From Phytophthora hibernalis (Eukaryota; Oomycota; Peronosporomycetes; Peronosporales; Peronosporaceae), in the NCBI GenBank assembly GCA_012656075.1, contig JAAKBF010000252.1:124001-188000 (forward strand): DNA of 64,000 nt, given 5' to 3'. How positions within the stretch are numbered: position 1 is the stretch's first letter; each line of letters begins with the position of its first letter. The position numbers and the translations under genes are program-made. Positions 33,839-45,638 of this stretch are shown here, one piece after another. Under the pieces are notes generated by a model, which saw nothing but the letters and a program-made list of their open reading frames with translations, was not told the DNA's origin and did not search any database.

Positions 33839-35455
33839 TCAGGCTGTAGCTGGGACTGCCAGGAAACTGCTCGAGGTTGTGCTTGCGCTGCTGTATCCTT
33901 CTCCATTGCTGCTGCTAGGACGCGCGTAGATAGATTTGTCCGAGGCGAAGCAATGGAAGACAACAGCACCAAAGACCAGGACAAGAGCAGCGATCGCGAA
34001 CACGAGGTCCCAGGATCCCGTCGCCTGAAGAATGGCGCCCGTGACCACGTTTCCAATAATGCCCGGGATGGTTCCAAAGGTGTTGGAGACTCCCATAACG
34101 TGCGCAGCGTGGTTTGGCGCCACATCGATCATGTTCACCCAGTATCCAGCCATTGCAGCACGACTCGTGAATAGCGTGAGCGACAGCAAGGCCACTGCCA
34201 TTGGCGCCGTCTTCGCAAGACGTAGCGAGAAGAGGAAGAAGGCACACCCAAGGAACGAAAACGCGTTCATAGCCTGACGCACGTGCAGCTCACGATATCC
34301 CCGAGTGACCAGCAGATCTCCCAGGCGGCCGAAGAGTAGGGTACCGGTGTAGCCGCACATGTAGGGCAGCGCAGCAGCGAATCCACCCTTCTTGGCTAAA
34401 TCAAGGTTCAGCACTTGGTTGAAATACTGCGGAATCCAGCCCAGCAAAATGTACCAACTGTAGTTGTAGCACATGTGCGCGACGTAGATCGCCCATGCCG
34501 GACGTGAGGTCAGCAGCACACGCCAGTTCATGGCGTGAGTGTCCATTTCTGCGCTCGAGCTCTGACGACGATGCGTGTCAGGATCGACGGTGCGGTTGCG
34601 CAGGATGAAGTTTCGTTCTTCCGCGGTAATGTGGGGATCTTCCTCAGGTCGACTCACTCCCATGACCGCGTACACCACAACCCAAGTAAAGCTGAGCACG
34701 CCAAAGAACACAAAGATTCTCTCCCAGCCACTAGCCGCCATGATGGCCGGTGATATAAGCAGCGCGGAGATGGTGCCCAAATCCGAGCCACTTGCCACCA
34801 GCGATACCAGGCGACTTCGCTCTTGGACTGGGTACCACGCACCAGCGATTTGATGCATGCACGGGAACAAGATGCCTCTCCAAGTCCCATGCCTGCTCTC
34901 GTGAAGAACAAGCACGTGAGGCACTTGGCCACCAAAACCGTCGACATGTCCTGACAAAAGAGAAACACAAAGTTTAGCACCTCTATCAGAGAATACATCT
35001 AGAGTGGCTACGTACGAACATCGTCCAGACAATAACACCCGTCATCAGCACGCCCTTGGCACCGAATCTGGTAGCAAAATACCCTCCAGGAATCTACAGA
35101 AACAGCAACTCGGTTAGCATCAGAACTGTCCAAAACCCAAAGGTTGGACAATCTACTGAGTACGTACTTGAGTGCACATGTAGCCGTAGAAGAAGGCGGA
35201 CAGCACTTCGCCCTGCTCTTTCTTGTTGGTCACGAAGGCCGGCAACGCGATCCCCATATTGGTTCCTGTATCATTGTCAGCTTTCAGATTCAATGCTAAA
35301 ACCCCACTACAGACGGACTTACGGTCGGCATAGCAGATGGTGGAGACGCAGAGACACAGGAACGCCGTCAAGTAACGGCGCTTGCCCTGCGGAAGCTTCA
35401 CAGAGGCGTCGCCCGTCGCGACGACGTCCGCTTTCTTCCATGCCGCGTCCTTCAT
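33839..35455 (-). CDS. MFS transporter of the anion:cation symporter (SLC17-like) family
   Basis: Exons 35455-35323, 35265-35168, 35093-35016 and 34950-33839, with short GTAAGT or GTACGT introns. The protein has about twelve membrane helices: YLTAFLCLCVSTICYADR, then TNMGIALPAFV, the loop motif GGYFATRFGAKGVL, ALPYMCGYTGTLLFGRLGDL, and GYWVNMIDVAPNHAAHVMGV. The last is very like the SLC17 pattern (N..DIAP..a..l.G..N). Related proteins carry phosphate, glutamate, sialic acid or other organic anions; the substrate is unknown. At 34875 one G is missing (GGAGAGGCATC), breaking the frame after GMGLGE; adding it gives 474 codons. Confidence 0.88.
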
Positions 35456-35627
35456 GGCGGCAGATTGTCAAATGAGCGTGAGGATTAGGATCGCGACCGT
35501 TACACTCATCATGGTTTTCACCCAATCACGGGACAGGACCACTTCAACCTGCGTGCGTCAGCACTTCAAAATGAAGTTCGCATGGACATCAAAATAAATT
35601 GACACGCTCGTATTGAGCGGATAAGCT

Positions 35628-38600
35628 TTACAAGACGATGAGTGAGCTAACGGAAGTGTGTGTCTCGGCGCGGTATCGTTTCGGGGCGGAGAGGGCTGAC
35701 GTCTTGGTGATCTTGCGAGCACCCCCACCTGCCACCTTCATGCTCTTGTGCGAGTGAGCAACGGCGGGCTTCTTCCTGCGCAATGCGGATAGCGTCGCCT
35801 TCTTGATTTTTGATGGTGTACTGTTGGCGGTTGTGGCGGACGTCTTGGCCTTGATCTTGGATGGGGTACCGTTGGAGGTAGTGACGGGCTTCTTGGCCTT
35901 GATCTTGGATGGGGTTCCATTGACGGCTGTAGTGGTCTGAGTCTCTGGTGCATTTGCAGTTGCAGTTGATCCCCCAGCAGCCGGTTCTGAACTAGGGATC
36001 GTTGATTCCTGACTGCTGCCTGGTGAAGCGCTGGCAGTGGGGGTCTCAACAACGCTGGCTTGAGCGTCGCTCTGGGCTTGTGGCCAGGTGCCTTCGGGGC
36101 CAGGCGTGACGTCGTCAAGTGCACCTGGGCTGGCATCACTCAGCCTCCTCCGCTTGCGACCAGGAATAAGCTCGACACTCGACGAGTTGACATGGCTTGT
36201 CTCGAGAGACTGCAGCTGCTCAGCATCAACCTCGGTAGCCTCAAAGCAGGGGAATGGACGTTCATCCTTCTTCATAGGTGTAGTTCCCGTCCGTGTATTA
36301 ACCTGATCATCAAGGAGCATGTCCCATTAGTGCTAGCCCAAATCCACCAATGCAAAATATATGTATATGCCTTACCTTTCGTTTCTTCATGTAGCTCTCC
36401 ATGTCATGCAGTTGCTGACTGGATGCCTCGGTCATTTCACCAATAATCTCTTTGCCAAGCGCGGAGACCGAATCAATCGCGCTCTTCGTGTTGGAGATTT
36501 GATTTTGTAGTCCCTTCTCCATTGTTTTGCACCCGCTGTCCAGAAGTTGTCGGATATCCTCGTGATCACTCAAGAACTGCGTCATCTGCCCTTCTCTCCT
36601 GGTCGAAGTTTCGGCGTCTATCTTCGTGTGCTTCTCCATCAAGTTAGACATCTCCTCGGTGTGCTTATCAGAAAGCGCAGCAGTATCATCACTCCACGTA
36701 TTTTGGAGCCGTTCGTGAGACTGGGCCAACTCCGTTTGCCGTTCGTTGGTTTCACCGAGTTGACCTCGCATTTCAGACAAACGCTCGCGAAGTCCAGCAG
36801 TCTCGCTCTCATGCTTCGAGGATTGACTGCCCATGGCCTGCACAAAACCCTTCACTTCTGTCTCCGTGACAGTCTGCACGTACGAAAGCTGCTTCTGTTG
36901 CTTCTTCGCATTCTCTTCGATGAGCAGTGTTTGCTCGCCGAGTTTCTGTGTTTGGCTTTGGATGCATTTTTCTATGTACTGAGTGAGGTGGACCTTCATG
37001 CCATTTAGCTCCTCTTGCTGTTGATCATGACTGTCTTTCAGCGCTACTGTGAGTGCCGTCTTGCTTTCGTCGAGTTCCTTTGTCTGATTTTCAATCGACA
37101 TGTCGATTGCTACTTGTAGCTCTAGTAACTTATCGCTCTGCTCGCTCAGGAAGCAACACAGTTCTTCGCGAGACCCCTCCAACGTCGATTGCACGGTCTC
37201 CAGAAATGACATATTTCGTGATTTAGTCGTGGCCAGGTCTTTCACAATAGCCGTTGTGTGGGTCTTCGACATCTCAACAAATTTCTCGAGCTGCATTTGC
37301 ATAGCCTCTTGCTGTTCTTTCATCGACGCCGTCATTTCATCACGTTGACCGCGCTTTGCAATATTGTCTTCAGCAAGTGAATCGGAAGTCTGCGCTCTCC
37401 GAGCCTCAACTAAGCCTTGCAGAGCATTTAGGCTTGTGATTAAATCATCCAAGTCGATTGAATGACCATTCTGCAGCTCATGCAGAGCGTTGGACACATC
37501 TTGAAACATGCCTTCTTGGTTCACCTTATGCTTTGCTAGTCGCTCCAAGAACGCATTAATCTGGGATTGGGACTCGCTATGATACGAAGTTGCCAGCTCT
37601 GTGTTGGCTTCCACTGCTCGTTGGGTGTTTTCTTTTGTCAAAGCAAATAACAGGTTAGCCAGCCGCATGTAGCAAAGGTACACAGTCCTACGTACCGATC
37701 TTCGTACAAAGCTGCACAGCACGATTTTCACTGGCAGTGTATAGCTTTGCAGCCGTAGCTCCATTGGCAAGTAGCACATGTTCGTTGTCCTGGAATGCTT
37801 TCAGGACGACCTGCGCGTTTCGCAGCTCCTGGGTCGTCTTCTCCAGCGTTTCCTTCGTAGAGCTCAGCTCTTCTTCCGTGGCGGCCAACTTGTTGCTCAC
37901 CTCTTGTTTCTCTAGCGTAAGGAATGCTATCTCGCTCGCATACTTCTCAGCGGCCTCCTCAAGTTTTTACAGGCAGTCTCCCTCGCCTTCAGCGTATCCT
38001 CCAACTCCGTCAGTTGCCCGCCCTGGCCTGCAAGCCGCTCCTGCATATCCGTAAATTGTTCCAGCGGTAGGTAGACGCCGTCTTTCAGTCTGGCAGATCG
38101 CAAGGCCGCACGGAGCGTCTCAATCTCGCTACCAAAATCGCTCAGCAGCCCCGCCTTGGTCATTTTTGGTTGAGCTCAGGCTTGTTCTTGATGTTCTTTG
38201 CTCGGAACGCATACTCCAGTGTACTCAAAGTTTCATCAAGGCTATCAGCGCACGGCGCCAGTGTAGCAATAATCGTCGTCTTAGCTCGGCCGCCGAGAGA
38301 CTCCTGCAACAAGCGCGTAAGTTTACTGTCGCGGTACGGAACGTGCGGAAGGTTGTCAACTAGCGCCGTAATAACGCGTCCCAGCGTAAGCAAGCTCTGG
38401 TTGATTGTTCCGGCCTCGCGCGCTCTTGCATTGCGCGCTCCCGACCGCCCCACACATTCAGAGCCTGCTAGATCCACGAGATTCAGCTGGCCAACACGCA
38501 GCAAGTCTTCGCCCGCCGCATTATGCTCCTTGCTGTGAATTCTAACCGTAAAAATACTGTGCGAGCGACTGGAATTCTCGTTCATGAGCGTCTCGGCCGT

Positions 38601-39239
38601 GAACCGGTTCTTGACTCCCGTGTTCACGAGCTCGTACACATGTTTAGCCGTCGTGGCCGTGACTTCCAACAGGTTCATACAGTAGATGCCGCCTCGTTTA
38701 ACGTCCTCCATGAGTCTCAGCTTCTTGTCCGTCTCCGGGTCCAGTAGATCCTTGAGTTCTTCATTGTAGAGCTGCAGGAAGGACACGCGGACGCTGAACT
38801 CCTCTCCACTGGCTTCCAGAGCTTCAAAAATGCAGCGAATGCTGCGTGGGATGATGCCTGCTTTCTCACTACCAGGCGATAGGTCTCCCTGCATCGTGTA
38901 CGTCTTGCCCGTGCCTGTCTGGCCGTACGCGAACACGGTGCAGTTGTATCCAGCCAGCGCCTCATCCACTGCAGGTCGCACCACGGACGAGAAGACGTCC
39001 TTCTGCGTCGAGTACTGCCCGAAGACGCGATCGAACGTGTACGTCTTGCGCTTGACCACAGCTAATTCGTGCGAGTGCGGCTTGCACTGCACCACGGCGC
39101 CACGGCCCGCGGCCTTCTCGCGGCTGTTCAGCGGCCGGCAGCGCACCGCCACCTGCACGTTCGTGGGCGTAGGCGCGGGCGCGTCGTGCATGCTGGAGAC
39201 AGAGGACGCCGACGTGCGGCGGTCACTGGGCTCCGTCAT
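35628..39239 (-). CDS. Kinesin-5 (BimC/Eg5/KIF11) mitotic motor
   Basis: ATG at 39239. The N-terminal motor domain has VQVAVRCRPLNSREKAAG, the P-loop GQTGTGKTYTMQG, switch I NENSSRSHSIF and switch II DLAGSECVGRSG; the neck linker reads KNIKNKPELNQ. A long coiled coil follows, with introns at 37695-37632 and 36375-36303. The tail contains a BimC box, NTRTGTTPMKK, with the Cdk1-site Thr that targets these motors to spindles. The tail also has three NGTPSKIKAK-type repeats. Two A5 runs (complement of 38163-38167 and 37964-37968) are each one A short. Repairing both makes the coding length 1159 codons. Kinesin-5 tetramers slide antiparallel microtubules in the mitotic spindle. Confidence 0.95.
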
Positions 39240-39434
39240 ATTCGATTTTGAACACGATTTTCAAAAACTGCGCGCGGAGGAGTGATGGTCTGCCTCGTTG
39301 AGTCATTTGAGGTGTTTTGTATCTTGTTTGAGGCGTTTTGTTTTGGTATTTTAATTCCAATGTCGTATTTTTCGCCAAACCTGCCGACCAACCAAAACAT
39401 GCCGCACTTCATCAATTGACCAGTTGACAAGAAG
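39240..39434. promoter_or_regulatory. Shared divergent promoter of kinesin-5 and DBP9
   Basis: Head-to-head start codons 195 bases apart. AT-rich with an 18-base direct-repeat-like pattern (TTGAGGTGTTTTGTATCTTG and TTGAGGCGTTTTGTTTTGG near 39306-39346). Confidence 0.45.
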
Positions 39435-41506
39435 ATGGCGCAGCCCAAGGTGAGCGAGACGCTGCTGGACGGACAGAAGCCCTTCGCTGAATGCGAGTTC
39501 GGCCTGGACCGCCGCCTGACCAAGGCCGTGGCCAAGATGCGCTTCGTGCACGCCACGCTGGTGCAGGTGCACTGCATTCCGCTGGCGCTGCAGGGCAAAG
39601 ACCTGTTGGTGCGTGCGCGTACAGGCTCCGGCAAGACGGCGGCCTTCGCGCTGCCGCTGCTGCACAAGATCCTGCAGCTTAAGCAGGACGCGCCTGCTAG
39701 TGACCCGGCTGTGCGCGCGCTCGTGCTCGTGCCCACCAAGGAGCTCGTGGAGCAGACGCGTCGCCACATGACGGAGCTCATGTACTACTGCCAGGACACG
39801 GTGAGTCTGCTGGCCTTGGGCGGCCAGAGCATGAGCGCACAGCAGGCGCTGCTTCGTGACGCGCCCGACGTGCTCGTGGCCACGCCCGGTCGTCTTGTGG
39901 CGCACCTGGAAGCAGGCAACTTGACGCTCAAGGACTCGGTGCAGACTGTGGTGATCGACGAAGCGGACCTGGTGCTGTCTTTCGGGTACGGAGAGGACAT
40001 CCGCGCCATCTTTAACGCACTGCCCAAGGCCTGCCAGACGTTCTGCATGTCGGCCACGCTCAGCCCCGAGCTGAGAAGCTCAAGCGCTCGGTGCTGCACA
40101 ACCCCGCGGTGGTGAAACTCGAGGAGGGAGCCACGGATGGCAAGCTGCAGCAGTTCTACCTGCCGGTGACACCCGCCGACAAGGACTTGCTGCTGTACGC
40201 GCTGCTGCGCCTGGGTGTTGTGAGCGGCAAGGTGATTTTCTTCGTCAACTCGACCGAGGCGGCGTACCGACTCAAGCTGTTCTTCGAGCAGTTCGTGATC
40301 AAGAGTGCGGTGCTGAATGCCAAGCTGCCGCACAACTCGCGCCAGCACATTATTGAGGAGTTCAACCGTGGTCTCTTTGACTACCTTATTGCCACGGATG
40401 ACAGCGTGGATCGCGATGTTGGTGAAGAGGAGGAAGATGAGGAGGAGGAGGAAGAAGAGGAGGAGGACGCGGAGGAGGACGTGAACGAGGAGACGTCTGG
40501 CGCTGAATCGGACACTGTGGAGGAGGCCGAGGAGAAAGGTGACGAGGATGAAAGTGACAAGGAAGAGGAGGACGATAGTGAGAAGGAGGAGGATGACGAT
40601 AGCGAGAAGGAGGACGATGAAGGCATGGACAGCGACGACGACGAGGCGGATGGCGACAATGAACAGGAGCAGGAGAAGAAGTCGGTGGGCTCCAAGCGTG
40701 GGCGTGCTGATGATGAAAGCTACGGTGTGTCGCGTGGTGTTGACTTTCGCGGCGTTCAGTTTGTAATTAACGTGGACTTCCCGAAAAGCGTGCGCGCCTA
40801 CACTCACCGCATCGGACGTACCGCGCGTGGTGGTGCCTCTGGTACGGCGCTTTCTCTCGTATGCAAGGATGACCCCAAGGAGGAACGTGCTCTGAAGCGT
40901 GTGCAGGCGAAGCAGCAGGCCGTCCGCTCCGAGGCAAACGATGTTATTGCACAGCCCGCGGAACTAGCTTTCGACCTCAAGGAGATTGACTGTTTCCGCT
41001 ACCGCGTGGAGGATGTTCGTCGTGCTGTCACGCGCGTGGCCGTGCGTGAGGCCCAACTGGCAGATGTGAAGAAGGAGATGCTGAACTCCGAACGCCTGGC
41101 GGCACACTTCGAGGCTAACCCGCGTGATCTGAACATGCTTGAGCACGACAAGGTGGTGGGCTCTGCGCCAGTGCAGTCTCATTTGGCGACGATCCCGGAC
41201 TACCTTGTGCCGATCGAGCTGCAGCCACCAGCACCAGCACGCATCAAGAAGAAACACAACAAACGGCAACGCATTGCGGACGGCAAGCGCCGTACGGACA
41301 ACGACCCATTGCACACGTTCGTGGCTCCTGACACTGAGATCGACAAGAAGCAGACTACGGAGGATCGTATCAGCTATGGTAACAGCGGCGTGGGTAAGAG
41401 TACTGCTGGGCGTCAGAAGTGGAAGAAGCAGCACCGCAAGGGACACTTCAACCCGAAAACGATTGCCAAGAAGAAGTTCAAGATGAGCAAGGGCTCTACT
41501 CATTAA
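39435..41506 (+). CDS. DBP9: DEAD-box RNA helicase DBP9/DDX56
   Basis: Single exon from the ATG at 39435. The helicase motifs are in order: Q-motif region FGLDRRLTKAV, motif I ARTGSGKTAAFALPLL, Ib TPGR, motif II VIDEADLVLSFGYGEDI, III MSATLSPE, motif IV VIFFVNSTEAAYRLKLFFEQ, V GVDFRGVQFVINVDFP and VI YTHRIGRTARGG. As in DBP9/DDX56, a long acidic Glu/Asp insert splits LIATDDS from RGVDF. The C-terminus is lysine-rich (HRKGHFNPKTIAKKKFKM). DBP9 acts in large ribosomal subunit assembly in the nucleolus. One G is missing near 40073 (PEL|EKLKRSVL); repaired, the frame is 691 codons. Confidence 0.93.
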
Positions 41507-41628
41507 GGAGCTGGAACGTTGAGCCGTGTTAGCACTGATGCCTATCACGGAGCCTTTGTTCCTCTTTTGCTTGCCAAATAGATACACATTTTCTGCTTCG
41601 CTCGTGGTGCTCTTCGTCTTGTGCTTCT

Positions 41629-43410
41629 CTACTGAAGGTTGCGATCGACAGTTGAAGCGAATGCCGGCAGAGAAATGGGTCGGCTCATGCCGAAATAACG
41701 AAGAGCTGCTGGTGGTGAGTTGCTAGATGGTACGAGCAGCGCGAAGTTGTCAGGGTCTCCATCAAGTTGCTGCTGAATCTGTCGCCACAGTTCATCGCCG
41801 GCGAGCTGCACAAGGCGGTCTGCTGGAAGTTCTTCGTCGGGCACAACGACCTCTACCAACGATGAATTGGCACGAGGCTGCTGTGAGTCGGCCAACATAC
41901 GCTTTCGATCGTACGCATAGTCCAGTAGCTGCAGACTTCGCATGTGCTCGGCATGTTCTCGTTCCACCCGAGCAAGACGTATGTGGTCTGCCGCGGTGCT
42001 GGCTGTGGCGCGTGCAGCAAGAATCTCAGGTGGCGCAGGTATGATAGTACTCGTGGAAGACGAAAGCGCAAACAGAGGTTTGTTGTGGCGCACCACCTCC
42101 TCGCGGAGCGAACGGAAGTCACGGGATAGGAGCAGCTCTTCTTCAGCCACAGCCTTCATTGCACACACCTCACGTGCTCGCTGCGCACGTGCATCCTGCT
42201 CGATAGCCTGGCAGTGTGCTTTGTGGAGTTGCTTCCAGTGACGAGCTTGATCGGTGCGAGCAATTTGCAAATCAAGCTCGTTTTCACGATGGTCACGTAC
42301 TTCCTCGTTGTGCACATGACGCGATATCATTGCTACGCTTGCAGTGAACGCGCGTGCGACCTCCGCACTTTGCTGCCGTGCTCGTCGAACTAACGCTTCG
42401 CCCTCTTTCTTCTTTCGACGTTGCTGCAGCTTGGCGTTCTTGAGCTTCGCTACCGCTGCCATTGTCGCTGGGTCGGGTTTATTGTGTGAACAATACTTGG
42501 CGTGGATCAACGCTGGCGCCGACGCAGACGCTTTTAGTGATGGAGGTGGGTGACGAGCATACGCTTCGTAGGAAAACGTGCTCGTAGCTTCGCTTTCGTG
42601 TGCGAGCTGTTCAAACGGTGGCTGGTTAACTTGTGCAGGTGACTGCTGATGGTCACACTGCAGTGGCAAGAGTTTCTTGTGCTTCCCTTTTCCTGCTTTT
42701 ATCGCACGTTGTTGCTTCTGCCAGGTTGAAAGGTTTCGCACATGGTCGATGATGAACGTCTCGGTAAACCAGAGCTGACACGCTTGAATAAAGTCACTGA
42801 CCGAGACTGTAGGTCCTATCGTTGTCGCTGGGCCAGAATCAGTTGAAGGCGGCAATCGCTGCTCCCATCGACGAAAAGCGGCATCATTTACCCCCAGACC
42901 GTGAAATTTCAGCAATGACTTCACCTGTGCACGTTTCACGCATCGAGTATGCCGCACTTGGTGGTCGAAAGTCACCATGAGCTTCTCGCACGCAGCCATG
43001 AACATCATGTGGCGATGACTGTTGCTTTGGTTACCGATGGCTAATCCACCGGCAGGTAAGAAAGGCAAAGCAGAAAGTGGCTGGGGTCTTGATGCAGGGC
43101 TTTCGTTAGCGAGTGGTCGTCTATCAAGCTGTTTGGCGTACGGCTGCGGGCGCTGCAACATCCGCTTCACTAGTTCTCGATCGCGTACAATCGCTCCCAA
43201 CGTTTTCACTGCAGCCGTCGAATGAGGCTGGACGAGAGGCACCGCCTGACGATACAGTTCCATCATTTTGTCGTCGCGAGATCTGATTGAAGCATTGTCA
43301 AGGCTGATATCATCGTCACTATCAAAGCGGTCGTCATCGTCGACATCGGGTCTAGGCAGCTCGAAACGTAGGAGACATTCAATAGAAGAGGGCATTGATG
43401 TTTCGCGCAT
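41629..43410 (-). CDS. Conserved hypothetical coiled-coil protein
   Basis: An intact frame from the ATG at 43410 (MRETSMPSSIECLLRFE), no introns seen, about 593 residues. An acidic start (RPDVDDDDRFDSDDD) is followed by a region with HTRCVKRAQVKSLLKFHGLG and RRWEQRLPPST; the middle is Lys/Arg-rich (LKNAKLQQRRKKKEGEALVR) and a long charged helical region (HRENELDLQIARTDQARHWK) follows. The C-terminus is VPDEELPADRLVQLAGDELW. The frame continues open upstream of the ATG for about 15 codons, so a spliced upstream exon is possible. I do not recognise the family. Confidence 0.7.
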   Translation of the reverse strand: MRETSMPSSIECLLRFELPRPDVDDDDRFDSDDDISLDNASIRSRDDKMMELYRQAVPLVQPHSTAAVKTLGAIVRDRELVKRMLQRPQPYAKQLDRRPLANESPASRPQPLSALPFLPAGGLAIGNQSNSHRHMMFMAACEKLMVTFDHQVRHTRCVKRAQVKSLLKFHGLGVNDAAFRRWEQRLPPSTDSGPATTIGPTVSVSDFIQACQLWFTETFIIDHVRNLSTWQKQQRAIKAGKGKHKKLLPLQCDHQQSPAQVNQPPFEQLAHESEATSTFSYEAYARHPPPSLKASASAPALIHAKYCSHNKPDPATMAAVAKLKNAKLQQRRKKKEGEALVRRARQQSAEVARAFTASVAMISRHVHNEEVRDHRENELDLQIARTDQARHWKQLHKAHCQAIEQDARAQRAREVCAMKAVAEEELLLSRDFRSLREEVVRHNKPLFALSSSTSTIIPAPPEILAARATASTAADHIRLARVEREHAEHMRSLQLLDYAYDRKRMLADSQQPRANSSLVEVVVPDEELPADRLVQLAGDELWRQIQQQLDGDPDNFALLVPSSNSPPAALRYFGMSRPISLPAFASTVDRNLQ

Positions 43411-43573
43411 GGCGCCGTCCAAGGCGTCGAATACGTCTTCAATGCTGCTCAGGAACGATCAAAATAGATACACAATAGAGGATTTTGATTGGGTTAGGCT
43501 GTTGAAGTGGAGTTGCATGATACTCTATGTTCTCACCGGTTTGGTGGCATGCTGACTTCTGTGCATGATGGCA

Positions 43574-45516
43574 TTAAAGCAGCGGGCGTAACAAGGCCAT
43601 GTCGTTAAGCACACTGTGGCGGATTCCGTAGCACAAGTACACGACCAGCCCTACGCTCAGCCAGATAAACACCCCGATCCTGCAAAATTTCAAAAATCAG
43701 CGTCAAGAAAAATAGACATAAACATCAAGCTAACATGTAAACAGACGTACCAGCCTTCGCCTGGGATGCTTGCCATCATGAAGATGTTGGCCAGGATGCC
43801 CACGCATGGCACAAACGGCACCAATGGGCACTGGAACGACGTGGTCAGGACACTGAAAACCAAAAAGCAAACAAGTCAGAACTATTCATCATCGCGGCAC
43901 AAAGGTTTACACTTCTGCGCACCTGATTTTCTCGAGTCGGTAGATGTGCACGAACGAAGCAATCACCAGCATACCGAACGCGCCTTGAACCGTCCACGAG
44001 AGATCGAACACAAAGGCCAGTGATAGAGCAAAACACGATATCACGTACAGGAGAACTCGGCGGACGACACCAGCTCCACTGAGACTCGAACGCATGCGCA
44101 AAAGTAGGACCCCAGCATTGACGAAGGTGAAGACTTGCAGTGTTCCGCATGAAATGACGTTGGCCAAGAAGTCAAGCTCGAAAACGAACGCGATGGAGGC
44201 AACCAGAGCACCAGTGAAGATTGTGCTAGCAACGGGCACATGGGTCCTGGCATGTAAATTGGCGAAAACTGCAGGCAGCAAACCATCCTTGGCCATCTGG
44301 TAGAAAATGCGCGGTTGGCCCAAAAGGCAAGTAAACGCAGCAGTGGTAAGCCCGAAAATGGAGCCGAACGACACGATACGCCCAGCCCATGGAGCGTCGT
44401 GGAAGATGAACGCATTCACAAGCGGTACCTCATTTCCCAATACATCCACGGGTGCCATTCCGGTCACGACGAGCGAAACTCCCACGTAAATGGTTACAGA
44501 GATCACTAGTGACCCGATAATTCCCTTGGGCAGCGTGCGCTGGGGCTCGTGAACTTCTTCAGCAAGACAAGCCACCATGTCAAAGCCCAAGTACGCGAAA
44601 AAGACCACGCCAGCACCCGTCATAACGCCGTGTATCCCGGTAGGCATAAACGGCTCCCAGTACGTAACATCCACTTCTGTGCTGCCGAACGCCACAACGA
44701 AGAGCAGCACCGAGATATTCAGCAGCGTCACGAACGCATTGAACTTGGCTGATTCCTGTAAAATGCACAGATCTTCAATCAGTTACCACACAGAAACAAA
44801 CTTTTGTTTGAGTACGTACGTGAACACCAGCGAGGAGGATGAACGTGCAGCAAATCACGAGAAATGCCGCCAAAATACTGCACGACACACCAAGAACCTC
44901 CACTTGCACGAGCCAACGTGGGAGATTTAGACCCAAGTGTTGCAGGAACAAGTGTGCGTACGAAGCCCAACTACGAGCAATTCCAGCTTTGAAAACACAG
45001 CAATTAATCCCTCGTTGCAGCAACCACAGCAACAGTCCATTGGTACCTGCAGAGATGCCGTATCCCAGCGTCAGATTCCAGCCAATGAGCCATGCCGTCA
45101 GCTCGCCGAAGGTGATATACACGAACGTGTAGGCCGAACCCGTGACCTTCACCCACACAACATCAGAGCCCCATCCACCGCCAGCAAGAGACTGCGATGC
45201 AACGTACAGGAACACGAGATGCAAACTCTGAGTATGTGAGCGACGTGAAGATGCAGGCGAGGCCACTGATCAGGAACGACAGAGAGATACTTGGTCCTGC
45301 GATCTGAGCGCCTACACCCACGAGTGAATAGACGCCAGCGCCTACAGAGCAGCCTACTCCATAGGCTACAAGGTCCACAAGTGTAAGACACTGCTTCAAT
45401 GATCCTGCGCCGATTTCGCAGAGCGATAGAGGCTTCACACGGCCTGCAGCTTGAAGGAAGCGGTCCATGGCGAGTGTATCAATGGCGGTTACGTCTGACA
45501 AGGCGTACCCTTTCAT
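43574..45516 (-). CDS. Cationic amino acid transporter (CAT, SLC7A-like APC family)
   Basis: Five exons: 45516-45208, 45146-44820, 44755-43923, 43852-43751 and 43679-43574, joining to an intact 558-residue protein. Donors are GTACGT (three times) and GTGCGC. About 12-14 membrane helices are visible: LVAYGVGCSVGAGVYSLVGV, AGPSISLSFLISGLACIFTS, ASRVPVTGSAYTFVYITFGE, GVVFFAYLGFDMVACLAEEV, and a C-terminal pair ending GIGVFIWLSVGLVVYLCYG. The CAT-type signatures (SRVP..GSAY.F.Y...GE and FFAY.GFD) are clear. It would import Arg, Lys or ornithine across the plasma or vacuolar membrane; substrate preference is inferred from the family. It starts 122 bases from the divergent RPT4. Confidence 0.93.
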
Positions 45517-45638
45517 CTGAGTCAGACTCAGATGTGTTTGGTATTTGTTTCAGCCAATTAGATGTGTATGTGATTTTGATTGGGTGATATTTGTTGTCGT
45601 ATCCAAAAGGGAGAACTCGAATCGAAGCAGTGAGGAAG
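45517..45638. promoter_or_regulatory. Shared divergent promoter of CAT transporter and RPT4
   Basis: Start codons are 122 bases apart, head to head. It contains a near-palindromic TCTGAGTCAGACTCAGA (45514-45530) and a TGATTGGGTGATATTTG tract. The palindrome could be an activator site, but that is inference. Confidence 0.45.
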
